The notes under the pieces were generated by a model, which was not told the DNA's origin, made no database searches, and worked only from the letters and a program-made list of their open reading frames with translations. This document shows positions 8,703 to 16,787 of a DNA stretch of 64,000 nt, in pieces. A program made the translations under genes and the position numbers. Each line of letters opens with the position of its first letter. Position 1 is the first letter of the stretch. The DNA is from Allobosea psychrotolerans (lineage in GTDB: Bacteria; Pseudomonadota; Alphaproteobacteria; Rhizobiales; Beijerinckiaceae). The stretch spans positions 62,001-126,000 of the forward strand of contig NZ_PQFZ01000010.1 of the NCBI RefSeq assembly GCF_002917105.1, given 5' to 3'.

Positions 8703-9557
8703 TTAGCCCGCCTCCAGCACCAGCTCGAAGGTCATCAGCACCGGGTTGTCGCCACGCGTCAGGCGGCCCTGCGCCATCGCCCCGGTGTAGTCGACCAGCG
8801 CCACGTCGATTTCCGACATCATGCGCTGCCCCTCGCTCCAGACCCGGCCGGATTTGATCGCGATCTCGGTGGCGAAGTTCTCGACTACCCGGCCATCCTC
8901 GAAGCGCGCCCCGATCGTCGAGCCGACACCGCCATGGATCGTCGCGCGCCTGACGCCGTGCTCGGCACAGAACGCCTCCAGCGCACCGGCAAGGTCGATA
9001 TTCGGGCGCACGCGCAAGGCGAAGAAGCGCCCCTCCCGCGTCGCGCCCAGCAGGGGCACGGTCGTGGGGCCGAACAGCTTGAAATTGGTCTCGGCATCGA
9101 CATAGGCCGCAAAACCTGCGCCATCGATGCCGACGGCCGGGAGCGTGATCGCCTCGGCCACCAGTGTCTCGTCGGGCAGGATATGGCCGCCGCTACGCTT
9201 GCCGCCCGCTTCCTGCCAGAGCGCATGGCAATGGAAGAAGGGCGCGCCGTCACGCAGGCCAAAGGTCAGAGCGCCGGTCTCGATCCGAGCGACGCCCGGC
9301 GGCCGGAAGATCTCGCTGTAGAAGGCCGCGTGCTCCGGCGTCTGCGACAAGGCCGGCATGACATAGGTGAAGGAGGACAGGGCCGCGCCGTCGATCCGCG
9401 CGACGCCAGAGGTGAAGCCCGCCGCGGCAAAGCTGCGCCGCACCGCCTCCAGCAAGGGCAAGCCGGGTTGCAGCGTCATCTCGAAACGCAAACCATGGCT
9501 TTCAGCCCATTCGACGCGCTCGGGCGCCGCGGGACCGGGCTGCTCGATGCGCCTCAT
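8703..9557 (-). CDS. PPC/DUF296-domain protein, probably two tandem domains
   Basis: 284 aa from the ATG at 9557, which has GGAGG eight bases upstream; an in-frame TTG five codons earlier is less likely. The HCHALWQEAGGKRSGGHILPD-like stretch (about residues 112-130) with its histidines and GGH matches the PPC (plant and prokaryote conserved, DUF296) domain. A second, more divergent copy may occupy about residues 175-280 (RRATIHGGVGSTIG). The family has a trimeric fold and is sometimes DNA-linked in plants; the bacterial role is largely unknown. It is a lone minus-strand gene with no clear partner. Confidence 0.7.
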   Translation of the reverse strand: MRRIEQPGPAAPERVEWAESHGLRFEMTLQPGLPLLEAVRRSFAAAGFTSGVARIDGAALSSFTYVMPALSQTPEHAAFYSEIFRPPGVARIETGALTFGLRDGAPFFHCHALWQEAGGKRSGGHILPDETLVAEAITLPAVGIDGAGFAAYVDAETNFKLFGPTTVPLLGATREGRFFALRVRPNIDLAGALEAFCAEHGVRRATIHGGVGSTIGARFEDGRVVENFATEIAIKSGRVWSEGQRMMSEIDVALVDYTGAMAQGRLTRGDNPVLMTFELVLEAG

Positions 9558-9794
9558 GACCTCGTCCTCCAAGGAAAATCTGGGCGCATCATGGCGGGAT
9601 CGCGGTCGGGCACAAAGCGGTCATGCGGATCGAACACGGAGCCGAACGGCAAAACCGGCACGTACTGGCAGGGCAATGGCAACCTCGTTTCAGCGTGGCG
9701 GCGGAACCGACGGCCCCGCCAGATGTTTTCGCTCAGTCCCTTCCCGGCCGGTTCGACCTGGAAAGGCCATCAACGATCACGAGAGGATAACCTG

Positions 9795-10043
9795 ATGGAT
9801 AGACGCTCATTTATCCTGAGCCTGATTGGCGGGGCGGCGGCCGCCAGCGCCGGCGCTGTCGCGATGGCGCAAGCCGCGCCGGTGATGCTCGCTCCGGAGC
9901 CCGTGGACGCAAAGCCGGCCGAGCCGCAAGCGGCCCGATCGCTCGACGATGCCGACGCCGAGTTCAGCCGCTATCACCGGCGTTATCATCGCAGGCACTA
10001 TCGTCGGCATTACCGCCGTCACCGCCGCTACTACCGCCGCTGA
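9795..10043 (+). CDS. Small Tat-exported protein with His/Arg/Tyr-rich tail (82 aa)
   Basis: Starts MDRRSFILSLIGGAAAASAG, a twin-arginine leader with a hydrophobic core and an AQA-type cleavage region at about residue 25-28. After a short Pro/Ala/Glu linker the last 24 residues are nearly all H, R and Y in short units (YHRR, HYRR, RYYRR). It has GAGAGGATAACCTG before its ATG. No family is recognised with certainty. The tail could bind metal, haem, anionic polymer or nucleic acid; this is inference. It is flanked by 237 bases upstream, in which I see no other feature, and by a convergent ligase gene downstream. Confidence 0.7.
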   Translation: MDRRSFILSLIGGAAAASAGAVAMAQAAPVMLAPEPVDAKPAEPQAARSLDDADAEFSRYHRRYHRRHYRRHYRRHRRYYRR

Positions 10044-10135
10044 TCGGCGCCAGCGCGTTCCCGGGCTCCTTGGCGACCTTGCTTCGGTCGTCATGGGGCC
10101 TGTTCGCTGGCTGAAGCCATCCATAGCTGCGGCCG

Positions 10136-11773
10136 TCACGAGCGCAGCCAGTCCAATTCGCCCCGCGCCTCGAGTTCGTCCTTGACCAGGCGCTTGGGCA
10201 CCTTGCCATAACCCGATTTCGGCAAGGCCTCCCAGAAGAAGAAGCGCTTGGGCATCTTGTAGCGGGCGATCTTCGCGGCGAGATACTCCACCATTTCGGC
10301 CTCGGTCGCGCTTGCACCTGCGCGCGCCACGCAGACCGCAACGCCGATCTCGCCCCAGACCGGATCAGGCAGGCCGAGCACCGCGACCTCCGCGATCGCC
10401 GGATGGGTCAGGATCTTCTCCTCGATCTCGCGCGGATAGATGTTCGAACCGCCGGAGATGTACATGTCGGAGGCGCGGCCGGTGATGTAGACAAAACCCT
10501 GCTCGTCCATATGGCCGAGATCGCCGGTGCGGAACCAGCCGTCGCGGAAGGATTTCGCGTTGGCTTCCGGATTGTCGTAATAGCCGGCAAAGACTGCGGG
10601 TCCGATCACGCAGATCTCGCCCTGCACGCCCGGCGCAACTGCATTGCCGGCATCGTCCTGGATCTGGACCTCCATGCCGCTGCGCTCGTAGCCGCAGGTG
10701 CCGATGCGCGCATCGGGACCGTCCTGCTCTTCATGCAGGGCCGGCGGCAGCACCGTGATGTTGCCGGTGACCTCACCCAGCCCGAAATACTGCACCAGCA
10801 CCTTGCCGAGCTTGGCGAGCGCGGCCTTCTGGTCCTTGCGATACATCGGCGCCCCCGCATAGATGATGTGGCGCAGGCTGGAATGGTCGTGCTGGTCGAC
10901 GGCCGGATGCTCGACCAGCATCTTCAGGATGGTCGGCACGGTGAAGATGTTGGTGATCTTGTACCGCTCGATCAGGCGATAGGCCTCGTCGATGTCGAAG
11001 CGCTCGGTCGGCAGCAGGATCGTCGCCGCGCCGCGCGAGGACAGCACAAGCTGGTGCACGCCTGCCCCATGCGAGAGCGGGGCGACGACGAGCGAAGCGT
11101 CGGCCTCGGTCGAGCCCGGCACCAGATCGGCGAGATGGTTCGTCACGACGAAGCCCATCTGGCCATGGGTCAGCACAGCCGCCTTCGAGCGGCCGGTCGT
11201 GCCGGACGTGAAGAAGAACCAGCACGGATCGTCATGCTCGACCGCGGTATTGGCGACCTGCTCGCCGAGATGGAGCGCGATCACCTCGCCGATCTCGGCC
11301 TCGCCGAACTCGCCCGGCCCGATCCGCCAGATGAAGGCTGGCGCCGGATCCGAGGCCGCAACAGCCGCCGCATGGGCGGGAAAATCGCCATGGCAGATGA
11401 AGGCCTTGGCGCCCGAGGAGGTGCCGAGATAGCCGACCTCGTCGGGCAGCAGGCGGAAATTCGTCGGCACCCAGACAGCGCCCAGGCGGAAAGCGGCGAA
11501 CATCGAGACGAACATCGCGTCGCAATTCTTGGAATGGACCAGGATGCGGTCGCCCTTGCCGATGCCGCGCTGGCGAAGGCCGGCAGCCAAGGCCGAGACC
11601 TGCGCATCGATCTCGCCCCAGCTCCATGTCCGTTCGCCCCAGATGAAGCCGGCCCGCTCCCCGAAACGGCGGGCATTCTGCGTCGCGAGATGGGCCAGGT
11701 TCATCACACGTTTTGACATGGGAACAACGCCGCCCTTGGGCGCGATGCCGGTTTTCAGCGCGGTCTCGGTCAT
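10136..11773 (-). CDS. AMP-binding acyl-CoA ligase
   Basis: 545 aa from the ATG at 11773, chosen because AAGGAGAG lies seven bases upstream; an in-frame ATG at 11812 would add 13 residues. Motifs are TSGTTGRSKAAV (P-loop, about 180-190), YFGLGEVTGN (A5-type, with Gly-Glu), WFRTGDLGHMD (A7), ITGRASDMYISGGSNIYP (hinge) and the terminal lysine in PKSGYGKVPKRLV (about 525). It resembles long-chain or aromatic acid ligases. It follows the IclR gene by 35 bases on the same strand, so the regulator and ligase form one unit, divergent from the TRAP operon. Confidence 0.88.
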   Translation of the reverse strand: MTETALKTGIAPKGGVVPMSKRVMNLAHLATQNARRFGERAGFIWGERTWSWGEIDAQVSALAAGLRQRGIGKGDRILVHSKNCDAMFVSMFAAFRLGAVWVPTNFRLLPDEVGYLGTSSGAKAFICHGDFPAHAAAVAASDPAPAFIWRIGPGEFGEAEIGEVIALHLGEQVANTAVEHDDPCWFFFTSGTTGRSKAAVLTHGQMGFVVTNHLADLVPGSTEADASLVVAPLSHGAGVHQLVLSSRGAATILLPTERFDIDEAYRLIERYKITNIFTVPTILKMLVEHPAVDQHDHSSLRHIIYAGAPMYRKDQKAALAKLGKVLVQYFGLGEVTGNITVLPPALHEEQDGPDARIGTCGYERSGMEVQIQDDAGNAVAPGVQGEICVIGPAVFAGYYDNPEANAKSFRDGWFRTGDLGHMDEQGFVYITGRASDMYISGGSNIYPREIEEKILTHPAIAEVAVLGLPDPVWGEIGVAVCVARAGASATEAEMVEYLAAKIARYKMPKRFFFWEALPKSGYGKVPKRLVKDELEARGELDWLRS

Positions 11774-11808
11774 GCTGCGCTCTCCTTGTCGCGGCGGATC
11801 GTCATGGT

Positions 11809-12687
11809 TCATCTCCGTTCACCGGCGCGACGGCGCAGCGGCACGGGTGCGCCCGGCTGTGCCAGCTGGGATTCGTCCTGGATGCGGAATTCGCGCAGCC
11901 TGGCCTCGAGCCTGGCGACCTCGTCGCGCAGCAATTGCGCGAGGAAGGCTTCGCGGTCCGGCTGCATCCGGCTCTCGATCGCGGCCAGCGAGAGGCAGGC
12001 ATCGGCCCGTCCCTGCGCATCGCGCACGACCATCGCCATGCCCCAGGAGCCGGGAAAGAGCAGCCCGCGATTCATCGCATAGCCGCGCTCGCGCGCCTCC
12101 GCGACGAGTTCGTCCACGATCGCCCGCGACAGCATCGGGTAGCGCAGCGGAAATTGCGCGGCATTGGCCGCCATCGCCTGCTCGATACCTTCATCGTCGA
12201 GCGCGGCCAAAAGCGCGATGCCGCCGACGCCGGCCCCGAGCAGATGCCTGTCGCTGGGGGCGAGCACATGCGAGCGGATCGGATAATCGCCGTCCTCGCG
12301 TTGCAGGCAGACGACCGTCCAGTCCCGCCTGACCTGCAGGAAGGCGGCATCTCCCGTCGCCTGCGCCAGACGCACGACGCCCTCCTGCGCAAGCCGATGG
12401 ATTCCGAAACGATCCGCTGCAATGGTGCCAAGGATGAAGGATTCAGGCCCGAGGAAATAGCGCCGTGTCGCCGCCTCCTGCTCGATCAGCCCGGCCTCGA
12501 TCAACGCCACCAGGATGCGGCGGCATGTCGGCTTCTGCAGCCGCGAGCCGTCGACGAGTTCGCTCAGGCTGGCGCCGCGCGTGCGGCTCGATGCGACCAG
12601 CCGCAACAAGGCAGCCGCCCTCCCGATGCTTTGCGCACCGGTCGGTTCGGAGCTGGCCTCCCGCACAGCAAGATTTGGACGATCCAT
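11809..12687 (-). CDS. IclR-family transcriptional regulator
   Basis: 292 aa. The N-terminal winged helix-turn-helix (about residues 18-85) reads QSIGRAAALLRLVASSRT...LSELVDGSRLQKPTCRRILVALIEAGLI, as in IclR proteins. The effector domain follows (about 95-265), with GAGVGGIALLAAL and RERGYAMNRGLLFPGSWGMAM. A 17-bp IclR-type palindrome overlaps the start codon and a second copy stands before dctP. This suggests autoregulation and control of the divergent TRAP-SDR operon and the ligase downstream. The effector is likely the transported acid or its CoA ester; this is inference. Confidence 0.9.
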   Translation of the reverse strand: MDRPNLAVREASSEPTGAQSIGRAAALLRLVASSRTRGASLSELVDGSRLQKPTCRRILVALIEAGLIEQEAATRRYFLGPESFILGTIAADRFGIHRLAQEGVVRLAQATGDAAFLQVRRDWTVVCLQREDGDYPIRSHVLAPSDRHLLGAGVGGIALLAALDDEGIEQAMAANAAQFPLRYPMLSRAIVDELVAEARERGYAMNRGLLFPGSWGMAMVVRDAQGRADACLSLAAIESRMQPDREAFLAQLLRDEVARLEARLREFRIQDESQLAQPGAPVPLRRRAGERR

Positions 12688-12697
12688 ATCGTGGACC
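12681..12697. promoter_or_regulatory. IclR-type operator 1, over the regulator's start codon
   Basis: On the minus strand GGTCCACGATATGGATC, an imperfect palindrome (TCCA-N5-TGGA) that matches operator 2 at 15 of 17 positions in the opposite orientation. It covers the IclR ATG at 12685-12687, a position suited to autorepression. It resembles the GTTCCA-N5-TGGAAC sites known for several IclR proteins. Confidence 0.6.
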
Positions 12698-12717
12698 CTT
12701 TTGACGTCCTTATTGCG

Positions 12718-12745
12718 TTGACAACTCTTTCATCGCTTGTATTTC
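12718..12745 (+). promoter_or_regulatory. Possible sigma-70 promoter for the TRAP operon
   Basis: TTGACA at 12718-12723, then 16 bases, then TATTTC at 12740-12745. The -35 is perfect and the -10 is poor. The expected start near 12752 would place operator 2 just downstream, where a bound regulator would block elongation. Confidence 0.35.
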
Positions 12746-12774
12746 GTCAAGGATAAAGAATACTGGCTTCGAGC

Positions 12775-12791
12775 GATCCACGATATGGAAC
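12775..12791. promoter_or_regulatory. IclR-type operator 2, upstream of dctP
   Basis: GATCCACGATATGGAAC, the same 13-bp core (TCCACGATATGGA) as operator 1 on the other strand, with centres about 94 bases apart. It is 145 bases before the dctP ATG. The pair could bind one tetramer and loop the divergent promoter region. Confidence 0.6.
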
Positions 12792-12935
12792 GCTTCGAGC
12801 AGGCTGGCGGCCAAGGGGTCGAGGCCTAGGGTTACGCGGCCTTCCGAAACCGGAGCGAAGGCTGTCGCTGCGATTACAGCTCTCGCGCGGGCAAACCCGC
12901 GGAGAGTCCGGCCTGAAGACTTGGGAGGATACCAG

Positions 12936-13949
12936 ATGACGAAATTGACACGCCGCAGCTTTGCCGCCGGCACGGGCGCTCTCGCCGTGACCGGCTTTTC
13001 CATCGGCCGGGCCCGGGCGGCCGAATTCACCTATAAATTCGCCAACAACCTGGCGCTGACGCACCCGCTCAACAAGCGCGCGCAGGAAGCCGCCAGCAAG
13101 ATCAAGGAAGAGACCGGCGGCCGCTTCGAGTTGCAGATCTTCCCCTCGAGCCAGCTCGGCTCCGACACCGACACGCTCGGCCAGATCCGCTCCGGCGCGG
13201 TCGATTTCTTCACCCTCTCGGGGCTGATCCTTTCGACCCTGGTGCCGGCCGCCGCGATCAACGGCGTCGGCTTCGCCTTCAAGGACTATGACACGGTCTG
13301 GAAGGCGATGGACGGCAAGCTGGGCGACTATGTCCGCGCCGAGATCGCCAAGAGCCGTTCGATCTTCGCGATGGAGAAGATCTGGGACAACGGCTTCCGC
13401 CAGACCACGAGCTCGGGCAAGCCGATCGTCACCCCGGCCGATCTGAACAACCTCAAGATCCGCGTCCCGCCTGCTCCGCTCTGGACCTCCATGTACAAGG
13501 GCTTCGGCGCGGCCCCGACGACGATCAACTTCAACGAGGTCTACAGCGCCCTGCAGTCGAAGATCGTCGACGCGCAGGAAAACCCGCTCGCGATCATCGA
13601 GACGGCCAAGCTCTATGAGGTCCAGAGCTTCTGCTCGCTGACCAACCATATGTGGGACGGCTTCTGGCTCCTGGCCAACAAGGCGAACTGGGACGCCCTG
13701 CCCAAGGACATCCAAACCATCGTCGCCAAGCACCTCAACGCAGCCGGCATCGCCGAGCGCGCCGACGTCGCGGCGCTGACGGTGAACCTGCAGGCCGAAT
13801 TGTCCGCCAAGGGCATGAAGTTCAACACGGTCGACGCCGCTCTCTTCCGCGACAAGCTCAAGAGCGCCGGTTTCTACAAGGAATGGGAAGCCAAGTTCGG
13901 CAAGGAAGCCTGGGCGACCCTCGAGGCCGCCGTCGGCTCGCTGAGCTGA
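12936..13949 (+). CDS. dctP: TRAP transporter solute-binding protein (DctP family)
   Basis: 337 aa from the ATG at 12936, preceded by GGGAGG at a good distance. A twin-arginine leader (TKLTRRSFAAGTGALAVTG) ends near an ARA-A site at about residue 28. The mature protein has the DctP pattern: LALTHPLNKRAQEAASKIKE, FPSSQLGSDTDTLGQIRSGAVDF, then PADLNNLKIRVPPAP with the ligand-binding Arg, and VYSALQSKIVDAQENPL. It captures an organic acid in the periplasm for the fused membrane subunit ten bases downstream. The conserved arginine favours a carboxylate ligand; identity is unknown. Confidence 0.9.
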   Translation: MTKLTRRSFAAGTGALAVTGFSIGRARAAEFTYKFANNLALTHPLNKRAQEAASKIKEETGGRFELQIFPSSQLGSDTDTLGQIRSGAVDFFTLSGLILSTLVPAAAINGVGFAFKDYDTVWKAMDGKLGDYVRAEIAKSRSIFAMEKIWDNGFRQTTSSGKPIVTPADLNNLKIRVPPAPLWTSMYKGFGAAPTTINFNEVYSALQSKIVDAQENPLAIIETAKLYEVQSFCSLTNHMWDGFWLLANKANWDALPKDIQTIVAKHLNAAGIAERADVAALTVNLQAELSAKGMKFNTVDAALFRDKLKSAGFYKEWEAKFGKEAWATLEAAVGSLS

Positions 13950-13959
13950 TCGCCGCACC

Positions 13960-15837
13960 ATGGACACCGTGTCCGAATTCGCGACGCCGCCCGCGACAGC
14001 GGCGGCGCCACGCCGGCCGCTTGCCGCGAAGATCGACCGCGTCCTCGGCGTCATCGTCGAGATCCCCGCGGCGATCCTCGTGGTCGCAGAAGTGGTCGTG
14101 CTGTTTTCGGGCATTGTCGCCCGCTATCTCCTGCACACGCCGCTGACCTGGTCGGACGAACTCGCCTCGACCCTGTTCCTCTGGCTCGCCATGCTTGGCG
14201 CCGTCGTCGCGCTCCGGCGCGGCGAGCATATGCGCATGACCGCGCTGGTCTCGCGTTGCACGCCGGAATGGCGCAACTTCTTCGACGCGCTGGGCGTGGC
14301 GGCCGGCCTCGGCTTCCTGCTCCTGATCATCGGCCCCGCCTTCCGCTGGGCCGAGGAAGAGGCCTTCATCACCACCCCGGCGATGGAAATCTCCAATGTC
14401 TGGCGCGCGGCCGCCTTCCCCGTCGGCGTCGGGCTGATGATCGCCTTTTCGCTGCTGCGCCTGACCATGCGCTCGGGCGTACCGCAGGCTTTGCTGGCGC
14501 TGGCTTTGGTCGCTCTCGCGGTCGCCGGCTTCTGGTGGCTCGGCCCCATGCTCAAGACGCTGGGCAACCTCAACCTGATCATCTTCTTCGTCGGCGTCGT
14601 CGGGTTTTGCGTCTTCTCCGGCGTGCCGATCGTCTTCTCCTTCGCGCTCGCAACCTTCGGCTATCTCGCATTGACCACGCGCGTGCCGACGATGACGCTG
14701 GTCGGGCGCATGGACGAAGGCATGAGCCATCTCATCCTGCTCGCCGTACCGCTCTTCGTCTTCCTCGGCCTGCTCATCGAGATGTGCGGCATGGCCAAGG
14801 CGATGGTGCGCTTCCTGGCGAGCCTGCTCGGCCATGTCCGCGGCGGCCTCTCCTATGTGCTGATCGGCGCGATGTACCTCGTCTCCGGCATTTCGGGCTC
14901 CAAGGCGGCCGACATGGCCGCGGTCGCGCCGGCCTTGTTTCCAGAGATGAAGGCGCGCGGCGCCAAGCCCGGCGACCTCGTCGCCCTGCTCTCGGCCACG
15001 GGCGCGCAGACCGAGACCATCCCGCCTTCGATCGTGCTGATCACCATCGGCTCCGTGACGGGCGTCTCGATCGCGGCGCTGTTCACCGGCGGCCTGCTGC
15101 CCGGCGTCGTCCTGGCGATCGGGCTCTGCTTCGTCGTGGCGCGGCGCTATCGCCATGACGATCTCAGCCATGTCGTAAAGGCGAAATGGCCCGAAATCGG
15201 CAAGACCTTCATCATCGCGCTGCCGGCCCTGGCATTGCCCTTCCTGATCCGCGCCGCCGTCGTCGAGGGCGTTTCCACCGCCACCGAGGTCTCGACCATC
15301 GGCATCGTCTATTCGCTGATCATCGGGCTTCTGGTCTACCGCCAGTTCGACTGGTCCCGCCTCGGGCAGATCCTGATCGACACCGCCTCGCTCTCCGGCG
15401 CCATCCTGATCATCATCGGGGCGGCGTCCGCCATGGCCTGGGGCCTGACGCAATCGGGCTTCTCCCGGACGCTGGTCGAGATCATGACCCATCTGCCCGG
15501 CGGCGCGATCGGCTTCATGGCCGTATCGATCCTTGCCTTCATCATCCTGGGCAGCGTGCTCGAAGGCATCCCCGCCATCGTTCTGTTCGGCCCGCTCCTG
15601 TTCCCGATCGCCAAGCTCGTCGGCATCCACGAGGTGCACTATGCCATGGTCGTGGTGCTCGCCATGGGGCTCGGCCTGTTCGCGCCGCCCTTCGGCGTCG
15701 GCTATTACGCGGCCTGCGCCATCGGCAAGGTCAATCCCGACGAAGGCATCGGCCCGATCTGGGGCTATATGCTGGCGCTGCTGATCGGCCTGATCATCGT
15801 TGCGGCGGTGCCCTGGTTCTCGATCGGGTTCCTGTGA
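13960..15837 (+). CDS. dctQM: TRAP transporter fused small and large membrane subunits (DctQM)
   Basis: 625 aa, equal to a DctQ (about residues 1-195, four spans, with LTWSDELASTLFLWLAMLGA) joined to a DctM (about 205-625, some 12 spans). The large part carries FSGVPIVFSFALAT, VPLFVFLGLLIEMCGMAKAM, ISGSKAADMAAVAPALFPEM and PPSIVLITIGSVTGVS, all typical of DctM. Fusion of the two subunits is well known in TRAP transporters. It uses a sodium or proton gradient with the DctP protein. The stop shares one base with the SDR start (TGATG). Confidence 0.92.
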   Translation: MDTVSEFATPPATAAAPRRPLAAKIDRVLGVIVEIPAAILVVAEVVVLFSGIVARYLLHTPLTWSDELASTLFLWLAMLGAVVALRRGEHMRMTALVSRCTPEWRNFFDALGVAAGLGFLLLIIGPAFRWAEEEAFITTPAMEISNVWRAAAFPVGVGLMIAFSLLRLTMRSGVPQALLALALVALAVAGFWWLGPMLKTLGNLNLIIFFVGVVGFCVFSGVPIVFSFALATFGYLALTTRVPTMTLVGRMDEGMSHLILLAVPLFVFLGLLIEMCGMAKAMVRFLASLLGHVRGGLSYVLIGAMYLVSGISGSKAADMAAVAPALFPEMKARGAKPGDLVALLSATGAQTETIPPSIVLITIGSVTGVSIAALFTGGLLPGVVLAIGLCFVVARRYRHDDLSHVVKAKWPEIGKTFIIALPALALPFLIRAAVVEGVSTATEVSTIGIVYSLIIGLLVYRQFDWSRLGQILIDTASLSGAILIIIGAASAMAWGLTQSGFSRTLVEIMTHLPGGAIGFMAVSILAFIILGSVLEGIPAIVLFGPLLFPIAKLVGIHEVHYAMVVVLAMGLGLFAPPFGVGYYAACAIGKVNPDEGIGPIWGYMLALLIGLIIVAAVPWFSIGFL

Positions 15838-16640
15838 TGGCCGACCGTCTGAAGAGCAAGATCGCCATCGTCTTCGGCGCCGGCTCGTCGGGGCCGGGCT
15901 GGGGCAACGGCAAGGCCGCGGCCGTCGCCTTCGCCCGCGAGGGCGCCCGCGTCGCCTGCATCGACGTCAGCCAGGCCGCCGCCGACGAGACCGCCGGCAT
16001 CATCGCCGGGGAAGGCGGCGTCGCCATTGCGCTTGCCGCCGATGTGACGCAGCAGGGCTCGATCGACGCAGCCGTCACTGCGACCATGACCCGTTTCGGC
16101 CGCATCGACATCCTGCACAACAATGTCGGCGTCACCCATATGGGCGGCCCGGTCGAACTTAGCGAAGAGCAGTTCAAGGCGGCGGTCGACCTCAATCTCG
16201 GCCCGGTCTTCCGCTGCTCCAAGGCGGTGATCCCACATATGCTGAAGGCAGGCGGCGGCGCGATCGTCAACATTTCCTCGCTCGCGGCGATCCGTTGGAC
16301 CGGCTACCCATATTTCGCCTATTACGCGACCAAGGCGGCGGTGAACCAAGCGACGCTCGGCCTCGCCATGCAATATGCAAGGCAAGGCATCCGCGCCAAT
16401 TGCATCATGCCCGGCATGATCGACACGCCATTGATCTACAAGCAGATTTCCGGCCAATACGCCTCGGTCGAGGAGATGGTCGCGGCCCGCAACGCCGCCG
16501 TGCCGCTCGGCAAGATGGGCACCGCCTGGGATATCGCCAACGCGGCCGTCTTCCTCGCTTCCGACGAAGCCCAGTTCATCACCGGCGTCTGCCTGCCGGT
16601 CGATGGCGGCCAGAGCTGTGCCGTAGCCCCGCTGGGCTAG
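15837..16640 (+). CDS. Short-chain dehydrogenase/reductase (SDR)
   Basis: 267 aa classical SDR. The N-terminal dinucleotide motif is expanded, GAGSSGPGWGNG (about 14-25), then VACIDVS with an Asp that usually selects NAD over NADP. The NNVG motif (about 91-94), the catalytic Ser in NISSLAA and the YYATKAA motif carrying Tyr-x-x-x-Lys (about 153-157) are intact. PVDGG lies near the C-terminus. It is translationally coupled to the TRAP membrane gene, so the transported acid or alcohol is the likely substrate. Its TAG stop is the left end of dispersed repeat copy B. Confidence 0.9.
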   Translation: MADRLKSKIAIVFGAGSSGPGWGNGKAAAVAFAREGARVACIDVSQAAADETAGIIAGEGGVAIALAADVTQQGSIDAAVTATMTRFGRIDILHNNVGVTHMGGPVELSEEQFKAAVDLNLGPVFRCSKAVIPHMLKAGGGAIVNISSLAAIRWTGYPYFAYYATKAAVNQATLGLAMQYARQGIRANCIMPGMIDTPLIYKQISGQYASVEEMVAARNAAVPLGKMGTAWDIANAAVFLASDEAQFITGVCLPVDGGQSCAVAPLG

Positions 16641-16706
16641 AGCGTTTTCAAGCGTAGTGGGACCGATTCGCGTGAAGAAAACGCATCGAGACAAAGAGCT
16701 TAGAGC
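16639..16706. repeat. Dispersed intergenic repeat, copy B
   Basis: CTAGAGCGTTTTC at the left end, then a variant of the shared core ending TTCGCGTGAAGAAAACGC. The left CTAG includes the stop codon of the SDR gene. GCGTTTTC and GAAAACGC can pair, so the element can fold into a stem. Confidence 0.7.
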
Positions 16707-16745
16707 TGTTGAACGATCCAATTGGGTCGTTCAACCGCTCTAAGC
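16698..16745. terminator. Long stem-loop after the SDR gene
   Basis: GCTTAGAGC and GCTCTAAGC (9 bp, perfect) flank a second stem, GTTGAACGATCC against GGGTCGTTCAAC (12 bp, one wobble). The strong hairpin separates the TRAP-SDR genes from the racemase-like gene. It lacks a T-run, so termination is not certain; processing or mRNA protection is equally possible. Confidence 0.5.
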
Positions 16746-16787
16746 ATCCTCTCGGGCGGCTGGCCTGCATCTTGCTGCCGGGAATCC

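Noticed and set aside
7578-10043. An 821-codon plus-strand frame covering the hydrolase and PPC genes
   Set aside because: Only its last 82 codons (from 9795) look like a protein; the rest is antisense to two genes with clear motifs.
13858-15639. A 593-codon open frame on the minus strand
   Set aside because: Antisense to the TRAP membrane gene; composed of Asp/Arg/Gly/Gln-rich low-complexity sequence typical of a shadow frame.
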